DNA of 64,000 nt from Fibrella forsythiae (GTDB taxonomy: Bacteria > Bacteroidota > Bacteroidia > Cytophagales > Spirosomataceae). Location: the NCBI RefSeq assembly GCF_017353175.1, contig NZ_JAFMYW010000001.1, forward strand, positions 992,001 through 1,056,000. The letters run 5' to 3'. The position numbers were made by a program, and so were the translations under genes. The notes under the pieces were generated by a model that worked only from the letters and a program-made list of their open reading frames with translations, was not told the DNA's origin and made no database searches. Positions 1 through 10,100 of the stretch are shown one piece after another (position 1 is the stretch's first letter; the number at the start of each line of letters is the position of its first letter).

Positions 1-1446
1 CTTCGCGGTATCATGAAGCACCTGATCCGGGCCGAAGAACTGAATCCGGGCGTGGTTATCGACCACGCGTTCATCAAGGAATACACCGCCAGCTACGACG
101 CGTTTCTGACCTCAATCAAAAACACCGGTTGGGAAGAGATCGAGGAGATGAGCGGCCTGACGCGGGCGCAGTTGCTCGAAGCAGCCAACATCATTGCGCC
201 CAAACAGAAGCTCGTTACCTGTTGGGCCATGGGCCTGACGCAGCAGAAAAATGGGGTAATGAGCATTCAGGAGATCGTGAACCTGCACCTGATGAAGGGG
301 GCAGTGGGCAAGCCCGGCGCAGGTACGTGCCCGGTGCGAGGCCACTCCAACGTACAGGGCGACCGAACGATGGGAATCTGGGAACGCCCACACAAGGAGT
401 TTCTGGATGCGCTTCAGAACGAATACGGATTCGAGCCGCCGCGTGAACACGGGCATGACACGGTTGAATCGATCAAGTGCATGCACGAAGGGAAAAGTAA
501 AGTCTTCATGAGCCTGGGCGGCAACTTCCTGTCGGCGTCGCCCGATACTGAATTTGTGGCCGAGGCCATTCGCAAACAAAGCCTGACGGTATTTGTCAGC
601 ACGAAACTGAACCGTGGCCATTTGGTGACCGGCAACACATCATTGATTCTTCCCTGCCTGACGCACGTCGACATAGACAGGCAGAAATCAGGTCAGCAGT
701 TTACATCCTGCGAGAATTCGATGGGCGTAGTTAGCCAGAATAAAGGCGTGTTACAGCCGCTGGAAGGTGAGATGCTGAGCGAAGTGGCTATTATTTCGGG
801 TATTGCGATCACTACCCTGGGCGAGAAATCGAAGGTAGACTGGGTCGGCTACACCGAAAATTATGACAACATACGGGATGCCATTTCCCGCGTTATTCCG
901 GGTTTCGACAGGTTCAACGAAAAGATCAGGAAACCCGGCGGATTCTACCTGCCCAACGGGCCACGCGAACGGAATTTTACCACCGAAAACGGCAAGGCCA
1001 ATTTTACGGTGACCGACATGATGAAACACGATGTTGCACCCGATCAGCTGGTTATGATGTCGATTCGGAGCCACGACCAGTTCAACACGACGATCTATGA
1101 TTATAATGACCGGTATCGGGGGGTGTATGGGGAACGGCGTGTGATTTTTATGAACGCTGATGACATGAACGAACGTGGTATTCGGGAGCGCCAGCTGGTG
1201 AACATTACCAGCCATTTTGAGGGTCAGGAACGGAAACTGGAACGGTTCATAGCCGTTACCTACAATATCCCGAAAGGGAACACAGCGGCTTACTACCCGG
1301 AAGTGAACCCACTGGTACCGGTAGCCAGCGTTGCGTACATCAGCAATACGCCAACGTCTAAGTTCATTATCGTGACGGTAGAGCCGGTTGCCGAGCAACT
1401 GCCGGAAGGAAAAACGGAAGCCGTACCGATGGCCCTGGCAGCGTAG
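1..1446 (+). CDS. FdhF/YdeP-family molybdopterin oxidoreductase, C-terminal part (partial)
   Basis: The reading frame is open to the left edge, so the in-frame ATG at 13 is probably internal and the gene starts outside the window. About 480 residues are visible, roughly the C-terminal 60% of a family that is usually about 750-770 residues. The segment with GTCPVRGHSNVQGDRT, SLGGNF and the later HDQFNTTIYDYNDRYRG is typical of the molybdopterin-binding part of formate-dehydrogenase-alpha-like proteins of the YdeP type. These are cytoplasmic, bind a bis-guanine-dinucleotide molybdenum cofactor, and their true substrate is often unknown. The stop codon lies inside a 15-bp-stem inverted repeat (1426-1467), probably the terminator. 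Family call is firm; substrate is not known. Confidence 0.85.
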   Translation, partial: LRGIMKHLIRAEELNPGVVIDHAFIKEYTASYDAFLTSIKNTGWEEIEEMSGLTRAQLLEAANIIAPKQKLVTCWAMGLTQQKNGVMSIQEIVNLHLMKGAVGKPGAGTCPVRGHSNVQGDRTMGIWERPHKEFLDALQNEYGFEPPREHGHDTVESIKCMHEGKSKVFMSLGGNFLSASPDTEFVAEAIRKQSLTVFVSTKLNRGHLVTGNTSLILPCLTHVDIDRQKSGQQFTSCENSMGVVSQNKGVLQPLEGEMLSEVAIISGIAITTLGEKSKVDWVGYTENYDNIRDAISRVIPGFDRFNEKIRKPGGFYLPNGPRERNFTTENGKANFTVTDMMKHDVAPDQLVMMSIRSHDQFNTTIYDYNDRYRGVYGERRVIFMNADDMNERGIRERQLVNITSHFEGQERKLERFIAVTYNIPKGNTAAYYPEVNPLVPVASVAYISNTPTSKFIIVTVEPVAEQLPEGKTEAVPMALAA

Positions 1447-1467
1447 GTACGTTGCCAGGGCCATCGG
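1426..1467. terminator. Inverted repeat over the stop codon of the YdeP-like gene
   Basis: Perfect 15-bp arms at 1426-1440 and 1453-1467 enclose the stop codon and a 12-nt loop that contains GGTACGTT. No long T-run follows. It lies between convergent genes, so a bidirectional terminator or transcript-end stabiliser is the likely role. Confidence 0.55.
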
Positions 1468-1593
1468 ACGTGATTTGCTTCGTACTCCAGGCCCGGGGCA
1501 GCCACCGGGTCAACTCCGCCCAGGCTGCCCCCAGTCTACCACTGCAGCGCCATACATCAGCAATACAACACCCGGCAGCAACACCCACACAAA

Positions 1594-1950
1594 TCAGGTA
1601 AACGCTCTCTTCTCCCGCCACACCAGCCAACCCATCAGGCCCATAGCAAGGGCGCAGATGACTAAGCCGCCCGATTCGCGGGCGAGCTCAATGTTGACGG
1701 TCTTCATGCCCATTTCATCGAGCAGGAAGCCTTCGAAGGCGGGCGGCCACTGGTAAATAGCCGCCACGCCATAGAGCAAGGCCATCAAGGCAAAAAACCA
1801 GACTTGACCAATGCGGGCAAACGCCATCAGGCAGGCCATGGCCGCAAAGCCATAGACAGGAATCCAGAGCTGCGGATCTGGGTCGTTGTACTGAAGGGCC
1901 GCGAAGAGCACGAATAGCACGGCGAAAATCACTGAGATCGTTTTACGCAT
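1594..1950 (-). CDS. TMEM220-like small membrane protein
   Basis: The product has 118 residues with about four hydrophobic segments (near residues 5-20, 29-45, 50-68 and 95-110). The motif QYNDPDPQLWIPVYG near residues 20-34 is characteristic of the transmembrane-220 family, small four-helix membrane proteins without an assigned function. The gene is convergent with the YdeP-like gene and lies 15 bp after the TPR lipoprotein gene on the same strand, so co-transcription is possible. Role unknown. Confidence 0.75.
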   Translation of the reverse strand: MRKTISVIFAVLFVLFAALQYNDPDPQLWIPVYGFAAMACLMAFARIGQVWFFALMALLYGVAAIYQWPPAFEGFLLDEMGMKTVNIELARESGGLVICALAMGLMGWLVWREKRAFT

Positions 1951-1965
1951 GGCAGTAGATTGTCA

Positions 1966-2703
1966 CTAGTTACAGTACGCAGCAATAGCACTGGCCGCAT
2001 CCGCATAGTTCAGCTTCTGCGCCTGCCTGAGACTGAGGCAGGCGGCGTCGCGCTGATTCGCCAGCACCTGTGCCAGCCCCAGCCCGTAAAACGCTTTACC
2101 GAAAGTTGGGTCTGTGGCCACGCAAGCCTGAAAATCGGCGATGGCGCCGGGCAGGTCTTTCTCGTTGAACCGGAGGTTGCCCCGGTTGTAAAGCGCCAGC
2201 GCATTTTTCGGATTCAGTTTGATCGACTGGTCAAAATCAGTCAGTGCAGGCTGGGTTTGGCCTTGTAGGGCAAACAACTGCCCCCGGTTCAGGTACGTTT
2301 CGGAGGTGGCCGTTCGGGCGGTGTCGGGTGCTAGTCGAATGGCTTCGGAATAGTCTTTCAACGCCGCCGGCACGTCTCCCTGGGCTGTTTTAAGAAGAGC
2401 GCGGTTATAATACGGCCGGTAAAAGTCGGGTTTGAGTTTCAAGGCCTGATCGTAGTCGAGCAGAGCGTTGCTATATTCTTTCAACTCGAAATAAGCCACG
2501 CCTCGGGTATTGAAGGCATCGGCATTGTCGGCATCGGCTTCTACAGCCTGATTCAGGGCGGTGAGCGCCTCCCGCGATTTACCTTCGCGTAGTAACGCCC
2601 GCCCCTGGTCGAGGTAATCGTCGGAGGTGGTGCAGGCAAGGAGAACGAACGATGAACAGAAAACCGCAATGGCGGACCGTAGTTGTATGGTGAATTTACG
2701 CAT
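1966..2703 (-). CDS. TPR-repeat lipoprotein
   Basis: I chose the ATG at 2703 rather than the upstream start at 2745, because it gives a proper lipoprotein signal: a basic start (MRKF), a hydrophobic stretch and the lipobox LLAC with Cys about residue 24. The rest is a run of about five to six tetratricopeptide repeats (for example YLDQGRALLREGKSREALTAL, AFNTRGVAYFELKEYSNALLDYDQALKLKP, ALYNRGNLRF), a helical scaffold for protein-protein contact. It is expected to be anchored in the periplasmic or outer-membrane leaflet. Partner proteins cannot be told from context. Confidence 0.8.
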   Translation of the reverse strand: MRKFTIQLRSAIAVFCSSFVLLACTTSDDYLDQGRALLREGKSREALTALNQAVEADADNADAFNTRGVAYFELKEYSNALLDYDQALKLKPDFYRPYYNRALLKTAQGDVPAALKDYSEAIRLAPDTARTATSETYLNRGQLFALQGQTQPALTDFDQSIKLNPKNALALYNRGNLRFNEKDLPGAIADFQACVATDPTFGKAFYGLGLAQVLANQRDAACLSLRQAQKLNYADAASAIAAYCN

Positions 2704-2887
2704 TGATTGAGCTGAAAAGGAATGCCACAAAGCGACATCATACAAAAGTAATGCGTAGCGCCTGTTTCGGGTTCAGCGGGATGGAATGGTTGACAAAAAT
2801 GACAGGCTGCTCAAGGCCGTTCAGGCAACTGATCATGCTTGCCGGTAGCATCGATGTGTCGGCTTCTGTGCTATCAGCAAGGATGAT

Positions 2888-4156
2888 TTATTCGCGCCCC
2901 GCCAACGTGAGTGTGTGCAAGCCCTCTGCATACTGATAGGTGACCATCAAGTGGTAGGTGTCACAAATCTGCCTGACGATGGCCAGGCCCAGCCCTACCG
3001 ATTCGTGGCTGTTACCTTCTTTCCGGAAACGCTGAAACAGGCTTTCAGGGGCTGTATGGAGTGAAGGCCCGGAATTACAGAGCTGCAACTGACTGGCGGA
3101 TGAACGTACCTGGATGAACCCGCCGGGATGGTTGTGTCGAATGGCGTTACTGACCAGATTGCTAAGCAGGCTTTCGGCCAGAAATGGAGGTAACAGCACC
3201 TGAAAATCAGCACCCGGCTCCTCACTTACCCGGATTTGCTTATGAAGCAGCACCTCGTCCATATCCAGCAACCGTTGCCGCAATTCGGCAGATAAATTAA
3301 CCGGATGAACATCGATAAACTGGTGATTCTCAATCTTTGCCAGCAGAAGAAGTCCCTGATTTAAGCGGGCGATCCGCCGCGATGCTTCGTAGATACTATC
3401 GATCCAGTGGGTTTGCGTGGCGGTCAATTGCTCAGTCTGAATCAGTTGCTCTACCTTGGCGTTGATGAGTGCCAGGGGCGTTTGCATCTCGTGCGATGCA
3501 TTCTCGGTGAACTCCTTCAGGCTGTGATAGTCGTGCTGCATTTTATCGGCCATTTTACGCAGTACGTCGTTCAATTCGCTGAACTCAGTGATCGCAGGCT
3601 GGGGAAGTTGCAGGGGCAGCGTACTGCTGAGGTCGAATCGTTTTATGGTTGCCAGGGTGTCGTAAAACGGTTGCCAGAGACGGCCCGACAGGCGACTTTG
3701 AAACCAGAACGTACCCAGCAGGAGCATGCCCAGAAAGAGAACCATCGTGGCCGTAATGGCTTCAAGGAGCCGGTAGGTCTGAATCAGCGATTTGCGAATG
3801 GCAACGCGGTGCATGACGCCGTCGACCGGCTCGTAGAACGTCAACTGCCGAAATGGAATCAGTTCGTTGTCGTAACGATTAAGGATCAGCGTATCAGAGA
3901 ATGCTTCGGGCGGCGGCTGGGTACGCTGGCTGACGGGCGTCACAACGATCTTGTTCTCAACGAAATACGGACTGCTCGACCAATCATGGTGGGTACGTAC
4001 GTAGGCTTCGAAATCGCGTTTCTCGACCCGCAACCGGCTTTCCACTTCGTCGTAGATCAGGAAGCGTGTCACCTGGTAGAACGCCAGCGCCGACAGCAGG
4101 TAGATAACCAGCGAAAAGAGCAGGTAAATGTAATTGGCTTTGTTGAGCAGCTTCAC
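2888..4156 (-). CDS. Two-component sensor histidine kinase
   Basis: This 422-residue protein has two transmembrane segments (about residues 10-30 and 131-152) around a periplasmic sensor region of about 100 residues. The phospho-acceptor motif ENASHEMQTPLALI places the histidine at 222. An ATP-binding domain follows, with an N box (LVSNAIRHN, 334-342) and a G box (GLGLAIV, 388-394). It starts with GTG at 4156, overlapping the stop of the response-regulator gene by four bases (GTGA), so the two are translationally coupled. It would autophosphorylate and pass phosphate to that regulator. The signal is unknown. Confidence 0.92.
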   Translation of the reverse strand: MKLLNKANYIYLLFSLVIYLLSALAFYQVTRFLIYDEVESRLRVEKRDFEAYVRTHHDWSSSPYFVENKIVVTPVSQRTQPPPEAFSDTLILNRYDNELIPFRQLTFYEPVDGVMHRVAIRKSLIQTYRLLEAITATMVLFLGMLLLGTFWFQSRLSGRLWQPFYDTLATIKRFDLSSTLPLQLPQPAITEFSELNDVLRKMADKMQHDYHSLKEFTENASHEMQTPLALINAKVEQLIQTEQLTATQTHWIDSIYEASRRIARLNQGLLLLAKIENHQFIDVHPVNLSAELRQRLLDMDEVLLHKQIRVSEEPGADFQVLLPPFLAESLLSNLVSNAIRHNHPGGFIQVRSSASQLQLCNSGPSLHTAPESLFQRFRKEGNSHESVGLGLAIVRQICDTYHLMVTYQYAEGLHTLTLAGRE

Positions 4157-4830
4157 AACGAGCCAAATTTATAGCCGATCCCGTAGACCGATTGCACATA
4201 GTCGGCAGCTCCTTTGTCGAGCAGTTTACGGCGAAGGTTTTTTATGTGCGAGTAAACCATATCGAACGAGTCGGCCGAGTCGATGTTGTCGCCCCAGAGG
4301 TGTTCGGCAATCGACGCTTTCGTTAGTACAACATCCGTATTCGACAGGAAGTATAGCAAGAGGTCATACTCTTTCCGCGACAGCGTGGTGAGTTGTTCAT
4401 TCACATACACGCGCCGGGCATGTGGCACAACGGTGATCTCGTGAAACCGCAGTTCATTGTGTCCGCCAAACTGACGCCGACGCAACAGCGATTTCACCCG
4501 CGCATTCAGTTCCGACAGGTGGAAGGGTTTCGTCAGGTAATCATCTGAGCCAATTTCAAGGCCTTTCAGCTTGTCTTCCAGGCTGTTGCGGGCCGAAATA
4601 ATGATGATCCCGGTAGTGGCTACGAGCTGTTTCAGGGTCTGAATCAGGTGCAGGCCACTACCGTCGGGCAGGGTGAGGTCAACGATGATACAGTCATATT
4701 GGTAAAGGTGGATTTTTTCATCCGCCTCACGAAAGGTAGCCGCTGTTTCGCAAATGTATTCCTCTTTCGTCATGTAGTCGGTAATGCTCTCGGCCAGCCC
4801 CCGTTCATCTTCTACAACCAGTACTTTCAT
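4153..4830 (-). CDS. OmpR-type response regulator
   Basis: I start it at the ATG at 4830 (MKVLVVEDE) and not at the longer upstream start at 4869, because the receiver domain begins exactly there. The 225 residues comprise a receiver domain (phospho-acceptor Asp51 in VDLTLP, conserved Lys101 in LTKPF) and a winged-helix DNA-binding domain (about 125-225, ending YVQSVYGIGYKF). It is the first gene of a two-gene operon with the histidine kinase, sharing a four-base overlap. Similar two-gene units are very common in Bacteroidota. Targets are unknown. Confidence 0.93.
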   Translation of the reverse strand: MKVLVVEDERGLAESITDYMTKEEYICETAATFREADEKIHLYQYDCIIVDLTLPDGSGLHLIQTLKQLVATTGIIIISARNSLEDKLKGLEIGSDDYLTKPFHLSELNARVKSLLRRRQFGGHNELRFHEITVVPHARRVYVNEQLTTLSRKEYDLLLYFLSNTDVVLTKASIAEHLWGDNIDSADSFDMVYSHIKNLRRKLLDKGAADYVQSVYGIGYKFGSL

Positions 4831-4905
4831 AACGTTATCTCCTGATTTATAAACGAAAGTAGCGGCCAATTCTGGAAAGATTTAGGACGGTACGCCGCGG
4901 CGGGC

Positions 4906-5919
4906 CTACGGCAACTTACCGCGCGACCTGTAATCGTCGATGATACCCTGCATCATCCAGCTGGCCAGCGCCAAACGATTTGAGGCCAGTAGAAACCGCC
5001 GCTGATCGAGCCGGTTCTGAATATTGCCCAGTTCAATGAAAACAGTGGGCGGGTGGCTGTTTTTGACAACGTACAACGTGTTGCGGGTCGATACCTTGCC
5101 GGAGTAGGGGCGGGCGGGCTGATGCCGTTTGTAGTTCGCCTGAAACCGCTGGTGAATATGGCTGGCCAGCCGCTTCCCAACCGGGCTGTTGCTATGGTGG
5201 TAAAAGAAAACGTCGATCGTTTGGCCCTGGCTCCGGCTATCGACATGGATGGTGATAAACCGCTGATAAGCCGCTTTATGGCTGGCATACAGCTTATTGA
5301 CTGCCGTGGTGGTCTGATCAAGCCGGGCTGTCTGATTGAGCGGAATCACCTGATGCGGGTAAGCTACCTCGTCGTGGTCGAGCTTCAGTACGGCATCATC
5401 CCGGATTCCATCGTTAGGATCCTGTACCAGCATAAACACCGTTGCTCCCTGCTTTTTCAGTAAATCGGCGAGCCTGATGGTCACATCGTAGGCGTATTCA
5501 TCTTCGGGTAAAAGCGATTTGCCAAACTTTCCAATCGCGCCGGGATCGGGACCACCATGCCCCGAGGCCAGATAAAAAATGGTACCCCCAAGCGGCAGCT
5601 TCCTCAAAACGGCGGGTGAAACGGGCTTCGCGGCTTTCTTCGTTATCACTACTTTTTTGATAACAACCCGCTTGGTCACACCTGATTTCTGCCGTTTTCC
5701 CGGCTGCTTCGTAGTTGTGCGCACAACCACTCGTCGGGTATGGACAACAGCTTTGCTGCGCGGTTTAGGCTTGCCCTCCACGGTGCCAGATGACAACATT
5801 CCGATGAGCAGTAGACAGAGAAACGGGAGGAGGTGCTTTGGCAAAACGCTGGTAAACTGTAAGTTGAGTATCAATTGTTCACCGGGAATGAACAGACTTC
5901 GTGTGCAAAAATAGGACAA
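4906..5919 (-). CDS. N-acetylmuramoyl-L-alanine amidase (Amidase_3)
   Basis: The C-terminal 230 residues form an Amidase_3 domain that cleaves the amide bond between muramic acid and L-alanine in peptidoglycan. Visible zinc ligands and catalytic residues are His121 (ASGHGGPDPGAIG), a Glu near 141, His225 (TIHVDS) and Glu296 (FIELGNIQN). Residues about 50-105 form a strongly basic, low-complexity linker rich in K, R, V and T. The longest frame starts with TTG at 5919; a TTG at 5844 would give a cleaner signal peptide (about MPKHLLPFLCLLLIGMLSSG), so the true start may be there. Periplasmic location is inferred. Confidence 0.85.
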   Translation of the reverse strand: MSYFCTRSLFIPGEQLILNLQFTSVLPKHLLPFLCLLLIGMLSSGTVEGKPKPRSKAVVHTRRVVVRTTTKQPGKRQKSGVTKRVVIKKVVITKKAAKPVSPAVLRKLPLGGTIFYLASGHGGPDPGAIGKFGKSLLPEDEYAYDVTIRLADLLKKQGATVFMLVQDPNDGIRDDAVLKLDHDEVAYPHQVIPLNQTARLDQTTTAVNKLYASHKAAYQRFITIHVDSRSQGQTIDVFFYHHSNSPVGKRLASHIHQRFQANYKRHQPARPYSGKVSTRNTLYVVKNSHPPTVFIELGNIQNRLDQRRFLLASNRLALASWMMQGIIDDYRSRGKLP

Positions 5920-6183
5920 ATCGAAGCACAGGCCAAGCCACTACATAAGGCAGGCCGGACGCGGGTGATTTAGTGGGGAGCGTGACCGAGTCGCGTATAA
6001 GCCTGTTGCTGAATGGCCTCGCGCTAAAGGCCCTGAAACGTAAACAGCCAATGGCTTTTTCTACAGGTCAGCGGTTGAAGTCGATCAGCTAAGAAGGCAA
6101 AACAGACGCCCACAGGAACCCTGGCCTAAAACACATGCCCGTCTAGTCATGTTAGAATAAGGTAATGCTAACCCGACACGCAG

Positions 6184-6444
6184 ATGGATTTATCAAAAAT
6201 AGCCAGCCTGATTACCCCACTCGTGCTTATGGCCATGATGGGTGTGATAATGATCCTCTACGGATTCGTTGATATGAAGCGGGATAACAACATCCTTCAA
6301 TTTCTCTTTGGTATTCCGCTCGCGGCCGGGGCGCTGGGCCTGCACTATGTCGTCCGCCGCGCGGCCCGGAACAATACATTGCATGTCTGGATTGCCGAAT
6401 CGATACTGGTTGGCCTGATGTGGTACGGATTCCTGCACTCGTAG
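6184..6444 (+). CDS. Small membrane protein of unknown function
   Basis: The 86-residue product is mostly hydrophobic, with about three possible membrane segments (residues 8-27, 38-56 and 66-84) separated by short charged loops (DMKRDNN, RRAARNN). I do not recognise a family. It is followed after 34 bp by another small gene on the same strand. Confidence 0.6.
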   Translation: MDLSKIASLITPLVLMAMMGVIMILYGFVDMKRDNNILQFLFGIPLAAGALGLHYVVRRAARNNTLHVWIAESILVGLMWYGFLHS

Positions 6445-6478
6445 TCAGCGCCCATTCATCACTTTACAGCTAAATTAT

Positions 6479-6871
6479 ATGCGTACGGTATTGTTCATAG
6501 CGGGTATGTGGTTCGGAGCCGCCGTCCTGTCGGGTTTTCAGCAAACAGACAGTTGGCTGGGTACGTGGTCGGGCGAAACGAAGGACGGCGTCACCTACAC
6601 CATTAAGGTCAACGATAAGTACAGAGGCATGAACCTCTGCGAGGTGCACGCCGAGGGCATTCAAACCTTCTACACGCTGGAATGCGTGGCCACCGGAACG
6701 CCTACGACCCTGAAGGTCTACTACCGATCGGCCACAGATGGTGCTTTCTACGCCAAAGACCGGGTCAAGATCAACGATCCATTTTTCGTGCTGCAACGCA
6801 CCAACGGCAAGGTTTCGTGGCAATGGAAACAGATCTTCGATGGCGGCGTAGCCATGCGTAAAGTAAGGTAG
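6479..6871 (+). CDS. Small secreted protein, unknown (lipocalin-like candidate)
   Basis: The 130 residues begin with a likely signal peptide (to about residue 20). The mature part is rich in aromatic and beta-forming segments (WLGTWSGETKDGVTYTIKVND, YRSATDGAFYAKDRVKI, VSWQWKQIFDGG). The opening W-x-G-x-W pattern and size suggest a small lipocalin-like beta barrel as found in several Bacteroidota DUF families, but this is a weak resemblance. No catalytic motif is visible. The stop is close to the next small gene. Confidence 0.6.
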   Translation: MRTVLFIAGMWFGAAVLSGFQQTDSWLGTWSGETKDGVTYTIKVNDKYRGMNLCEVHAEGIQTFYTLECVATGTPTTLKVYYRSATDGAFYAKDRVKINDPFFVLQRTNGKVSWQWKQIFDGGVAMRKVR

Positions 6872-6923
6872 TGGGTTGAACCCGCTTGTTGCTATATTTG
6901 GGCACAACTGCATTCAGGCCATA

Positions 6924-7121
6924 ATGAAAGCACTAACAATCAGCGACTTGAAAGCCAATTTTTCAGCAGTGATTCAAGTCGTGAGATCAGGAGAGAAGGC
7001 TGCGGTGGCGTTTGGCAAGAAGAAAGAAATAGTTGCTTATGCTATCTCCAAAGAAGCTCGTAAAGCTACAAAACGTCAGCTAAGCATTATCGATTCGGAA
7101 CAATCCGCGTTCACAAACTAA
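6924..7121 (+). CDS. Phd/YefM-like antitoxin-type small protein (orphan)
   Basis: Starting at the ATG at 6924, the 65 residues begin MKALTISDLKANFSAVIQ, followed by VRSGEKAAVAFGKKKEIVAYAI. That pattern (helix entering a strand, 'DLKANF...L..V..GE...V..GK...VA.I') is the N-terminal DNA-binding domain of Phd/YefM antitoxins. The longer frame from 6876 adds 16 residues with no family similarity. No toxin gene follows: the next gene is pyruvate carboxylase on the opposite strand. The last codons and stop lie inside a 29-bp perfect inverted repeat, so the C-terminus may have been rewritten by an inverted duplication. Function as an antitoxin is inference. Confidence 0.6.
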   Translation: MKALTISDLKANFSAVIQVVRSGEKAAVAFGKKKEIVAYAISKEARKATKRQLSIIDSEQSAFTN

Positions 7122-7184
7122 AACGCCTCATATCCAACATATTTCATGTGGACACGAGGCGTTTTAGTTTGTGAACGCGGATTG
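7101..7184. repeat. 29-bp perfect inverted repeat between convergent genes
   Basis: Arms 7101-7129 and 7156-7184 are exact reverse complements, with a 26-nt loop. The left arm holds the last seven codons and stop of the antitoxin-like gene; the right arm ends 7 bp before the stop of pyc. It would form a very stable hairpin in either transcript and is likely a bidirectional terminator. It is much longer than a standard Rho-independent stem and lacks a clear T-run. Confidence 0.75.
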
Positions 7185-7191
7185 ATATTCG

Positions 7192-10100
7192 CTACGCCAT
7201 CTCGATGACCCAGTCATCTTGCTCGATGGTGGTGTTTTCTTTAAGCAGCACCTGCTTGACGGTGCCGGGCTGCTGGGCGGCCACGATGCTTTCCATCTTC
7301 ATGGCTTCGATCACGAACAGCGGCTGGTTTTTCTTTACCTCGTCGCCGGGCTTCACCAAAATACGCGTCAGGCGACCTTGCAGCGGCGAGCCGATGTCGG
7401 TGGGTTTGCTTACTTTCTGGTTCTGCGCTTTCACCACTTTCTGGGCCTTGTCACGTACCTGAACCTGACGGCCCTGTCCGTTCAGCTCGAATGTGATCGT
7501 GCGCATACCCGACGCATCAGCCTCCGACATGAACAGCAGCCGAACCAGAATATTCTTGCCTTCGGCAATCGGCACCAGGATTTCTTCGTTGGGCTTCAGG
7601 CCATAGAAGAACGCGGGCGTTGGAATGATGCTGACGTCGCCGTACTGGTCAATGGCCTTATAATATTCCTCATACACCTTCGGATACATCTGGTACGAGA
7701 GGTAATCGAGGAAGCCATCGTTGCGCGGGAACGCCTCCTGGAATTTGGTAAAATCAGCGTCGAAATCGATCGGGGCCAGGTGCTCATTGGGGCGCCCGGT
7801 AATGGGCTCCTCGCCTTTCAAGACCACCTTCTGAATATCTTCCGGGAAACCACCATAAGGCTGACCCAAGATTCCCTTCATCAACTCCTTCACTGACTCG
7901 GGGAACGACAGCGATTCGCCGCGTTGCAGCACATCGTCGGCGGTCAGGTTATTGGCCGTCATGAAGATCGCCATATCGCCCACCACCTTTGAGGAAGGCG
8001 TCACCTTGATGATGTTGCCGAACAGCTGATTGGCCACCGAATAGTTCTTTTTCAGCGTCTCGAACTTGTCGCCCAGCCCCGTGGCAATGGCCTGTGGTTT
8101 CAGGTTCGAATATTGGCCGCCGGGAATCTCGTTCTCGTATACCTCGGCGCTACCGGCTTTCATGCCGCTCTCGAACGGATAATAATACTCCCGAACGTCT
8201 TCCCAATAGTTGGAGTAGGCGTTCAGCGACGGCAGATCAACCGGGCATTCGCGCTCGTGGCCCTGCATCATCGCCACTACGGAGTTGAAATTCGGCTGCG
8301 ACGTCAGACCCGACAACGCACCCAAAGCGCAGTCGACAATATCGACGCCCGCATCAATGGCCTTCAGGTACGTTGCCGCCTGAATACCCGCCGTGTCGTG
8401 TGTGTGCAGGTGAACGGGAATGCTCAGCGATTTTTTTAATTCACCAACCAGCAACTGCGCGTCGAGGGGTTTCAGCAAGCCGGCCATGTCTTTGATACAC
8501 AGCAGGTGCGAGCCTTCGTCTTCGAGTTGCTTCGCCATGTCGACGTAATACTGAAGCGTGTATTTCTCGTCGATACCGCTGTAGCAAATGGCGGCTTCGG
8601 CAATGGCGTTGGTGCGCTCGCGAACGGCACGGATGCTCACTTTCATGGCCTCGACCCAGTTCAGCGAGTCGAAAATACGGAAGACGTCGATGCCTGTTTC
8701 GGCCGACTTCTCGACGAATTTTTCGATCAGGTTATCCGGATAAGCCGAATAACCAACGGCGTTGGAACCCCGGAACAGCATCTGCAACAGCATGTTGGGC
8801 ATAGCCTCGCGCAGGGCGGCCAGCCGCTTCCACGGACTTTCGTAGAGGAACCGCATCGACACGTCGAAGGTGGCACCGCCCCACACTTCCATCGAGAACA
8901 GTTCGGGGTGGTTTTTGGCGAAGCCCTCGGCTACTTTCTGTAAATCCTGGGTACGTACCCGCGTGGCCAGCAACGACTGGTGGCCGTCGCGGAAGGTGGT
9001 ATCGGTGTAGAGAATCTGCTTCTGATCACGTACCCAGTTGGCGAACCCTTCGCGGCCCAGTTCGTTCAGGCGGTCGCGGTTGCCGGCCGGGTACGTTCCG
9101 TATTGGTCGTAGATCGGAACAACGGGCGTGCGGAACACCTTGCTGTCGTCGCGCTTTTTTACTTCGGGATTCCCGTTCACGATCACCTCGCCGAGGTACC
9201 GCAGCACTTTCGTGGAGCGGTCTTGTGGCTGCCGGAGTTTGAACAGTTCAGGGTGGCTTTCGATGAACGATACCCGCGCATCACCCCGCTGGAAAACCGG
9301 GTGATCGATCACGTTCATCAGGAACGAGATGTTGGTTTTCACGCCCCGGATCCGGAACTCGACCAGTGCGCGTTGCAGGCGTTGGGTAGCGCCTTTCAGC
9401 GTACGCCCCCGCGCCGACACCTTTACGATCATGGAATCGAAATACGGCGAGATTTTTACGCCGGGATAGCTGCTGCCCTCGTCGAGACGGATACCGAAAC
9501 CGGCGGCATTCCGATAGGCGATGATCGTACCAAAATCGGGCTTGAAGCCGTTGGCGGGGTCTTCCGTCGTGATCCGGCACTGAATGGCGTAGCCGTTCAG
9601 CGGTACTTCATCCTGGTGGTTGATGTATATGCCATTGTCAGACAGCAGATAGCCCATCGCGATCAGAATCTGCGACCGTACGATGTCGATGCCCGTTACT
9701 TCTTCCGTGATCGTGTGCTCGACCTGAATTCGGGGGTTTACTTCGATGAAGTAGATATTCTCTTCTTTATCGACCAGAAACTCAACGGTGCCGGCGTTAC
9801 TATAGCCCGCCGCTTTACCAATTTTCAGGGCATAGGCATAGAGTTGCTCGCGCGTTTCCTGCTTCAGACCAAACGAGGGAGCCACTTCTACGACCTTCTG
9901 GAAACGGCGTTGTACCGAACAGTCGCGTTCGTACAGGTGAATCAGGTTTCCGTGCGTATCGCCCAGCAGTTGCACTTCAATGTGCTTCGGATTCTCGATG
10001 AATTTCTCCAGGAAAATCGTGTCGTCGCCAAACGCATTTTTCGCTTCGTTCTTGGCTTCGGTAAACGCTTTCTCGAACTGATCAGCTTCGCGCACAACTC

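Noticed and set aside
3407-4174. Plus-strand open frame of 255 codons
   Set aside because: Antisense to the histidine kinase gene, which has all expected motifs.
6924-7121. Complete toxin-antitoxin module
   Set aside because: Only an antitoxin-like gene is visible; no RelE/ParE- or Doc-like toxin frame flanks it.
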